From: Chromatiales bacterium
Lineage (GTDB): Bacteria; Pseudomonadota; Gammaproteobacteria; SZUA-152
Direction: 5' to 3'
Assembly (NCBI GenBank): GCA_026999335.1
Contig: JALTPW010000634.1
Coordinates: 1 to 9,736 of the forward strand
Length of the DNA: 9,736 nucleotides
The first letter of the stretch is position 1. Every line of letters starts with the position of its first letter. The notes below the pieces were generated by a model. The model searched no databases and was not told the origin of the DNA. It saw only the letters and a program-made list of their open reading frames with translations. Shown in pieces: positions 5,668 through 9,736 of this stretch. The translations under genes were made by a program, and so were the position numbers.

Positions 5668-7093
5668 GCTGTACCTTGTCGTCAATGCCCTGCTCATATG
5701 GGCAGCCATTCTCAGTGTCTATCTCAGTGGAAGCTTCCAGCCCTGGATGTGGCTGTTTCCCATTGCCGCCACGGCCTTCGGTATCGTCTGCCACATCCGC
5801 CTGTCCCTCCCGCTGGATGCCATTGCCAAGATCCGCGAGGTACTCCACGCCATGTGCAAAGGCAACTACAGTCAACGCATCACCCAAGTCCCCCACATGG
5901 GTGAGCTGGGACTCATCGCCTGGGATCTGAACGAGTCGTTGGATGAAATTGAAACCTTCTTCCGTGATGTCAATGCCTGCTTTCTCAACGTCAGCGAGGG
6001 ACACTATCACCGCCGCACTTACAGCGATGGCCTGTACGGCGACATCGTCAAAAGCTTCGACAATATCAACGCCTCGTTGGACGCGATGGAGAAGAACACC
6101 ATCTATATCCAACAAAATGAGTTGATGTCCAAACTGCAAACACTGAATACCGGCAATATGATGAAGAATCTGCTGAACAGTCAAACCGACCTGATCCGTA
6201 TCACCGCAGAAATGAAAGAGGTGCACAGCATCACCGATGAGACCGCCGAAAAGGCCGAGCAAAGCCAGCAGAGCCTGCACGAAATGGTCGCCGGCCTGCA
6301 AGACACCGTCGACATGATCGAGGCCAACAGCCTCGCCAGTGCCCAACTGCACACCATGAGCAATGAGATCAGCGGTATTCTGTCGATGATCAGCGAAATT
6401 GCCGAAAAGACTAACCTGCTGGCCCTCAATGCCTCTATCGAAGCCGCCCGTGCCGGCGACCACGGTCGCGGTTTTGCCGTGGTCGCCGACGAAGTAAAAC
6501 AACTGGCCACCAATACCAAGAATGCCACCAGCGAGATCGCCAAGGTCGTCACCACCTTCCGCAAAGAGACTGCCAGCATGGAAGACACCGCCAGCCGCAT
6601 GCAGGAAAAGGCCGGACTCATGCAGAACAACATCACCGACCTGCAAGGCAAGTTTGGCGAATTCGCCGATCAGGCCAATGCCACACGCCGCTCCGTCAAC
6701 CTCGCCCATGACATCAGTTTTGCCTCACTGATCAAGGTAGACCATATGCTCTACAAGCAGAAAACCTACATGGTGCTCAGCACGGGCACCGAGTCCAGTG
6801 AGGCCGAGGCGGTGCGGATAGATCACCACAACTGCCGCCTGGGCAAGTGGTACTACGGCGGTGAAGGCCAGACATACTTTGGCGGCACAGCCTCTTTCCA
6901 GACCATGGAATCACCGCACGCGGCCGTCCACGACAGCGCCCACCGCATCCTGACGAGCCTGACCGACAGCCAGACCAGTGGGCGGAAGACCCAGGAAGGT
7001 GGCATCATCGTCCTGTACGAGAGCATGGAATCGGCCAGTGACGACATCATGATCGCCATTGACCAGATGGTGGAAGAAAAACACCGCACATAA
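5636..7093 (+). CDS. Membrane chemoreceptor with HAMP-like region, MCP tip and C-terminal CZB domain (CetA-like)
   Basis: A 485-residue methyl-accepting-type receptor. Two membrane helices near the N-terminus (about residues 11-31 and 36-54) are joined by only a few residues, so there is no periplasmic sensor, as in Aer. A HAMP-like and signal-conversion region (about 58-155) leads to the MCP domain, with the tip EIAEKTNLLALNASIEAARAGD at about 254-275. The C-terminus is a chemoreceptor zinc-binding (CZB) domain with the 3His/1Cys set H370, C400 (CRLGKWYYG), H428 and H432. I chose ATG 5636, after AAGGA at 5621-5625. The frame stays open back to 5429, but that stretch overlaps the PAS gene and reads as low-complexity shadow sequence. 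The 32-bp overlap suggests translational coupling. It probably takes its redox input from the PAS protein, while CZB domains are known to respond to zinc or oxidants. Confidence 0.9.
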   Translation: MNRLFLASRARLYLVVNALLIWAAILSVYLSGSFQPWMWLFPIAATAFGIVCHIRLSLPLDAIAKIREVLHAMCKGNYSQRITQVPHMGELGLIAWDLNESLDEIETFFRDVNACFLNVSEGHYHRRTYSDGLYGDIVKSFDNINASLDAMEKNTIYIQQNELMSKLQTLNTGNMMKNLLNSQTDLIRITAEMKEVHSITDETAEKAEQSQQSLHEMVAGLQDTVDMIEANSLASAQLHTMSNEISGILSMISEIAEKTNLLALNASIEAARAGDHGRGFAVVADEVKQLATNTKNATSEIAKVVTTFRKETASMEDTASRMQEKAGLMQNNITDLQGKFGEFADQANATRRSVNLAHDISFASLIKVDHMLYKQKTYMVLSTGTESSEAEAVRIDHHNCRLGKWYYGGEGQTYFGGTASFQTMESPHAAVHDSAHRILTSLTDSQTSGRKTQEGGIIVLYESMESASDDIMIAIDQMVEEKHRT

Positions 7094-7116
7094 ACAGCAG
7101 CGGAGACAGACTCAAC

Positions 7117-7140
7117 AACCACCTGCTAAAGCAGGCGGTT
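7117..7140. repeat. TAAA-loop hairpin, left end of the 7117-7425 element
   Basis: AACCACCTGC (7117-7126), loop TAAA, then GCAGGCGGTT (7131-7140) pair over 10 positions with one A/C mismatch. It starts 23 bases after the receptor stop codon. It could also serve as that gene's terminator, though the following bases (TAGTCTTA) are not a real T-run. Confidence 0.65.
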
Positions 7141-7409
7141 TAGTCTTACGGACTGAAGGTTCGGATACGGGTCGGTTCGTTTTACCCGGTCCAGCCATGA
7201 TTCTCGGCAATCCGCATGTGGTGAGTTCCATGAACCGCATCGATCAAACACCTGTCACCACCCGCGCCCAGAACGTGATAACGCCAACGATGCGGTTCGC
7301 TACCGCTCACGCTCACGCTCACCAGCATTCTACAGTGACGACCGAAACAACTTGCCTTCATACGTCGCACCGTCAACAACCCATACAACAAGCGGCACGG
7401 ATAAATCTA

Positions 7410-7425
7410 ACCGCCTAAAGGCGGT
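7410..7425. repeat. TAAA-loop hairpin, right end of the 7117-7425 element
   Basis: ACCGCC (7410-7415), loop TAAA, GGCGGT (7420-7425) is a perfect 6-bp stem. It is followed by a T-rich run (TAGTTTTAACCTTA), so it could also act as a weak terminator on the + strand. Confidence 0.6.
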
Positions 7426-7480
7426 AGTTTTAACCTTAAAATGGGACGAATAAACAAACGTGATTTGACTCCTGAGGGAA

Positions 7481-7508
7481 ATGGCTGAACACTGCGGTTT
7501 TCAGCCAT
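7481..7508. promoter_or_regulatory. 9-bp perfect inverted repeat upstream of nnrS
   Basis: ATGGCTGAA (7481-7489) and TTCAGCCAT (7500-7508) are perfect inverted copies around a 10-base centre, 9 bases before the GTG candidate start of nnrS. It may be an operator or an mRNA hairpin controlling translation. It does not match FNR, NnrR or NsrR sites as I know them. Confidence 0.4.
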
Positions 7509-7517
7509 CCTCCCGCC

Positions 7518-8729
7518 GTGTCGTCCCCCATGCTCAACATCGAAGACAAACCCGCGTTTGATAACCGGATTGCCCTGTTCCGGCTCGGCTTCCGCCCCTT
7601 CTTTCTTGGTGGCGCCGCCTTTACCGCCGCCGCTATGCTCTACTGGATGGGCATATTGGCCATTGGCTGGCCCTTCCAGCTGGGCGAGATATCCCCCGCC
7701 ACCTGGCATGCCCATGAGATGATCTTCGGCTACAGCCTGGCCGTCATCGCCGGTTTCCTGCTCACCGCAGTAATGAACTGGACCGGCGTACAGACCCTCA
7801 ACGGGCGCCCGCTGGTGGCATTGTTCATACTCTGGGTAGTCGCACGGCTGCTGCCACTGGCCTGGGTAGATCTGCCACTGGCGCTGTACGCGATCATCGA
7901 CTGCCTGTTTGCCCTGCTGCTGTTTGCCGCCGTGCTGCACCCTGTGGTAAAAAGCCGGCAGCGAAAACAGATCAGCGTCGTCACCAAGGTTTTTCTGCTG
8001 CTGCTCAGCAATATCCTGTTCTATCTTGGCGCCTTGGGCATTGTCGACGATGGCGAGCGCATGGGCCTGTATTCCGGCCTGTACCTTGTGCTCGCCCTGA
8101 TCCTGCTGCTGGCCCGGCGCGTGATCCCCTTCTTTATCGAAAAGGGCGTCGGCTACCCCGTACAGCTGAAAAACCACCTTTGGCTGGATCGTTCCAGTCT
8201 GGTACTGTTCACCCTGCTCTGGATCAGCGACGCCTTCCTCGACAACGTCACCGCCACCGGCTGGCTGGCCGGAGCACTGCTGGTACTACATGTCGTACGA
8301 CTGATCGGCTGGCACACACCGGGAATCTGGCAAAAACCTCTGTTATGGGTGCTGTACATCGCCTACCTGTGGATCATTTTCGGCTTTGCACTCAAGTTCG
8401 CCCTGTTGTTCACAGACATCTCGCCCTCCCTCGCCGTGCATGCCTTCACCGTTGGCGGTATCGGTATGATGACCGTGGGCATGATGGCGCGCGTCTCACT
8501 CGGCCACACCGGGCGTAACGTCTTCGAGCCGCCAAAAATTCTCGGCTGGCTGTTTGCCGTGTTGCTGGTGGCAAGCGTGGTACGGGTCATCATTCCGCTG
8601 CTGACGACACAGCATTACCTGCTGTGGATCGGCATTTCACAATTCCTCTGGATCACCGTCTTCTGCCTGTTTTTTTATATCTATTTTCCCATCCTGCTGC
8701 GTCAGCGCGTCGACGGGCGTGATGGCTGA
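7518..8729 (+). CDS. nnrS: NnrS family multi-pass membrane protein
   Basis: About 403 residues with roughly twelve hydrophobic segments, the length and hydropathy typical of NnrS, a haem- and copper-containing inner-membrane protein linked to nitric oxide and nitrosative stress in denitrifiers and other proteobacteria. Family hallmarks are present: the FRLGFRPFFL opening (residues 21-30), WHAHEMIFGY (63-72, with H64 and H66), GFLLTAVMNWTG (79-90), SLAVHAFTVGGIG (304-316, H308) and MMARVSLGHTGR (322-333, H330). The start is uncertain. GTG 7518 gives 403 residues; ATG 7530 gives 399 and neither has a clear ribosome site. The stop overlaps the start of the next gene. No NO-metabolism enzyme or regulator gene is visible in the window, so its trigger is unknown. 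Confidence 0.93.
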   Translation: MSSPMLNIEDKPAFDNRIALFRLGFRPFFLGGAAFTAAAMLYWMGILAIGWPFQLGEISPATWHAHEMIFGYSLAVIAGFLLTAVMNWTGVQTLNGRPLVALFILWVVARLLPLAWVDLPLALYAIIDCLFALLLFAAVLHPVVKSRQRKQISVVTKVFLLLLSNILFYLGALGIVDDGERMGLYSGLYLVLALILLLARRVIPFFIEKGVGYPVQLKNHLWLDRSSLVLFTLLWISDAFLDNVTATGWLAGALLVLHVVRLIGWHTPGIWQKPLLWVLYIAYLWIIFGFALKFALLFTDISPSLAVHAFTVGGIGMMTVGMMARVSLGHTGRNVFEPPKILGWLFAVLLVASVVRVIIPLLTTQHYLLWIGISQFLWITVFCLFFYIYFPILLRQRVDGRDG

Positions 8730-9195
8730 ACCTGCAGAGGCAAAACTACAGATCTGGGTAGATGCCGACGCCTGTCCCAAGGTCATCAAAGACATCCTGT
8801 TTCGCGCCGCCGAGCGGGTGAAAGTGCCCATGACCCTGGTCGCCAACCAGCCCCTGCGCACACCGCCCTCACGTTTCATCAAATCAGTACAGGTGGGCGC
8901 CGGCTTCGACGTCGCCGACAACTACATCGTGCAGCAACTGAATGCGGGAGACCTGGTGATCACCGCAGACATTCCACTGGCCGCCGAGGTGATCGAGAAG
9001 GGAGGCCAGGCCATCAACCCGCGTGGCGAACTGTACACCACGGAAAACATCCGCCAACGGCTGACGATGCGGGATTTCATGGATCAGATGCGCGCCAGCG
9101 GCGTCGACACCGGCGGCCCACCCATCTTCAATCACGGCGACCGGCAGGCCTTCGCCAACCAGCTGGATCGGCTGCTGACGGCCAGCGAAAAATAG
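8722..9195 (+). CDS. yaiI: YaiI/YqxD family protein (UPF0178, DUF188)
   Basis: A 157-residue protein with the UPF0178 hallmarks: IWVDADACP near the N-terminus, GFDVADNYI, DLVITADIPLA, and the C-terminal block RDFMDQMRASGVDTGGP. The family is widespread, has a PIN/NYN-like nuclease fold with conserved acidic residues and has no firmly assigned function, so nuclease activity is only an inference. Start: GTG 8719 and ATG 8722 are adjacent in frame; I chose the ATG. It overlaps the nnrS stop (8727-8729) by 8 bases, so the two are probably one transcript with coupled translation. It ends in TAG. Its length is normal for the family. Confidence 0.92.
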   Translation: MAEPAEAKLQIWVDADACPKVIKDILFRAAERVKVPMTLVANQPLRTPPSRFIKSVQVGAGFDVADNYIVQQLNAGDLVITADIPLAAEVIEKGGQAINPRGELYTTENIRQRLTMRDFMDQMRASGVDTGGPPIFNHGDRQAFANQLDRLLTASEK

Positions 9196-9332
9196 ATAAC
9201 TTGGAACGGACTTATTCTGCCACAGAGGCATAGAGTGCTCCGTTACCGATAAAATAGATAAACTGCCCGATCCGGATAAGGTAGGTTTTTCTGTTTGAAG
9301 GCTGTATCCCCTCTCCACAAACAAGCTTCAGT

Positions 9333-9359
9333 ACAAGTCGATACAATATATGGACTTGT
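9333..9359. promoter_or_regulatory. 7-bp inverted repeat over a -35-like element
   Basis: ACAAGTC (9333-9339) and GACTTGT (9353-9359) are perfect inverted copies separated by 13 bases. The right arm overlaps TTGTCA (9356-9361), which resembles a -35 box. It may be an operator, but chance is possible at this length. Confidence 0.3.
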
Positions 9360-9402
9360 CACGGCCATCTCCCTGGAAAATATACTGTCTATACGGTCAG
9401 CA
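9356..9402 (+). promoter_or_regulatory. Promoter-like site with a LexA-box-like operator
   Basis: TTGTCA (9356-9361) and TATACT (9381-9386) resemble sigma-70 boxes, with a rather long 19-base spacer. Across the -10 box lies CTG-N10-CAG (9385-9400), the invariant part of the gammaproteobacterial LexA box. The fuller form is TACTGT-N8-TCAG-CA, with one core mismatch to CTGT-N8-ACAG. A LexA site over the -10 is where repression would be expected. The next plausible start codon is ATG 9497. Confidence 0.35.
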
Positions 9403-9496
9403 TACTTCATATACATCGAATAACAGCCTGCTCTTGTTGCGAGCAGAAAAAATAACATCAATAAATACAGCGATTTGTAAAATTATAAAGGAAGAT

Positions 9497-9664
9497 ATGG
9501 AGACCGCCTTATTAATATTGATAGGGGGGAAAATCTCACTTTTTCTTGAGCGATTATGTAGTATGTTAGACATCATCTGTAAAATCATTGACTTACAGTC
9601 GAAGCTGGACAGATGCGTTGGTGCAAAACGAGCAGGCTCGATATACAGATGTTGGGCTAAATAA
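9497..9664 (+). CDS. Possible small hydrophobic protein, unknown function
   Basis: ATG 9497 follows AAGGAAG (9488-9494) closely and opens a 55-codon frame ending in TAA. The first ~35 residues (METALLILIGG, then LFLERLCSMLDIICKIIDL) are largely hydrophobic and helix-forming; the tail is basic (KLDRC, GAKRAG). I recognise no family. The frame continues upstream to an ATG at 9350, but that would put the promoter-like site inside the gene. If the upstream LexA-like site is real, an SOS-induced membrane peptide of the TisB kind is imaginable. Chance occurrence in AT-rich DNA is just as possible. Confidence 0.3.
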   Translation: METALLILIGGKISLFLERLCSMLDIICKIIDLQSKLDRCVGAKRAGSIYRCWAK

Positions 9665-9706
9665 TGCGGAGTTCTGAATGCCAGAAATAGAAAAAGGAAT
9701 AAGATA

Positions 9707-9736
9707 GTGGATACGATACGTTATTGTACCTCTGGT
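9707..9736 (+). CDS. Possible start of a gene running off the window
   Basis: GTG 9707 follows AAGGA (9694-9698) at an ideal 8-base spacing and reads MDTIRYCTSG to the window edge. Only ten codons are visible, so no product can be named. Confidence 0.25.
   Translation, partial: MDTIRYCTSG

Larger units (their letters stand above)
7117..7425. mobile_element. Hairpin-bounded 309-bp element, possible IS200/IS605 derivative or structured RNA
   Basis: This stretch has no convincing gene. It is bounded by two hairpins with the same TAAA loop, each followed by a similar tail (GCGGTTTAGTCTTA after the left, GCGGTAGTTTTAACC after the right). Subterminal hairpins at both ends are how IS200/IS605-family elements are laid out. 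Inside are AGTC-TTACG-GACT (7142-7154), CGGGT...ACCCG (about 7169-7190) and a perfect long-range 11-bp pairing GAACCGCATCG (7232-7242) with CGATGCGGTTC (7288-7298). The GCTCAC word repeats about 7305-7321. So much pairing suggests a structured RNA such as the HEARO/omega RNA of IscB-type elements, or a non-autonomous palindrome-ended element. No TnpA, TnpB or IscB motif was found in any frame. Confidence 0.35.
9196..9736. other. AT-rich tail downstream of yaiI
   Basis: This 541-bp stretch has no recognisable gene. From about 9300 it is clearly richer in A and T than the rest of the window. Besides the sites listed separately, it has a weak inverted repeat AACGGA (9205-9210) / TCCGTT (9239-9244) after yaiI. 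There is no clear intrinsic terminator. The composition change suggests more recently acquired DNA or an island edge. Confidence 0.5.

Noticed and set aside
5645..6709. 354-codon open frame on the - strand
   Set aside because: It is antisense to the MCP gene, whose domains are clear on the + strand; its composition is that of a shadow frame.
7059..7418. 119-codon + frame across the hairpin element
   Set aside because: It starts inside the receptor gene, stops inside the right hairpin, and shows no domain; its openness looks accidental.
7481..7561. 26-codon leader-peptide candidate before nnrS
   Set aside because: GAGGGAA is too close to the ATG and the frame overlaps nnrS without any feature of an attenuator peptide; the palindrome explains the sequence better.
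7407..8177. 256-codon open frame on the - strand
   Set aside because: Antisense to nnrS, rich in Gln and Gly from the complement of hydrophobic codons, no recognisable domain.
9350..9496. Longer 104-codon version of the small ORF
   Set aside because: It would place the promoter-like and LexA-like sites inside the coding sequence, has no ribosome site at 9350 and no family resemblance.

Overview
The window looks like chromosomal DNA of a sulfur-oxidising gammaproteobacterium (Chromatiales-like). This is an inference from gene content: a SoeABC-type cytoplasmic sulfite dehydrogenase, moaA, a redox/energy-taxis receptor pair and nnrS, all on the + strand with GC-rich codon use. The last ~450 bases are distinctly AT-richer. 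No tRNA, rRNA, CRISPR array or complete transposase gene was seen.

Layout. Bases 1-1566 hold the C-terminal part of the molybdopterin catalytic subunit SoeA, cut by the window edge. It is followed by SoeB (1661-2392, four [4Fe-4S] clusters) and SoeC (2891-3865, DmsC/NrfD-like membrane anchor). Together these would oxidise cytoplasmic sulfite to sulfate and pass electrons to the quinone pool. Between soeB and soeC sits a foreign-looking cassette. It holds a four-helix-bundle (S23/23S-IVP family) gene broken by an in-frame amber codon, with arrays of 7-base repeats in opposite orientation on its two sides. Next is moaA (4080-5060), the first enzyme of the molybdenum cofactor pathway that SoeA needs. 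The soeC-moaA gap is packed with repeats, including a pair of 22-bp REP sequences in opposite orientation (21/22 identical), which is a REPIN-like unit.

Bases 5143-7093 encode a two-gene receptor: a soluble Aer-type FAD-PAS protein, then a membrane chemoreceptor overlapping it by 32 bp. The receptor carries a HAMP-like region, an MCP signalling tip and a C-terminal zinc-binding CZB domain. This is E. coli Aer split into two polypeptides, comparable to Campylobacter CetB/CetA, with an extra metal/redox sensor domain.

Bases 7094-7517 hold no convincing gene. They contain two TAAA-loop hairpins about 300 bp apart enclosing several internal inverted repeats. I read this as a gutted IS200/IS605-like element or a structured RNA of the IscB-associated (HEARO/omega RNA) kind; neither is proven. 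nnrS (7518-8729) and a YaiI/UPF0178 gene (8719-9195) follow as an overlapping pair. The AT-rich tail (9196-9736) has a promoter-like -10 box overlapped by a LexA-box-like CTG-N10-CAG site. Downstream are a possible 55-residue hydrophobic peptide and the first codons of a possible gene running off the window.

Common thread: sulfite oxidation and cofactor supply, redox-directed motility and nitric-oxide tolerance fit a motile chemolithotroph at an oxic/anoxic boundary. The most notable points are the split Aer-CZB receptor, the IVP cassette dividing the soe operon, the REPIN, the hairpin-bounded element and the SOS-like site.
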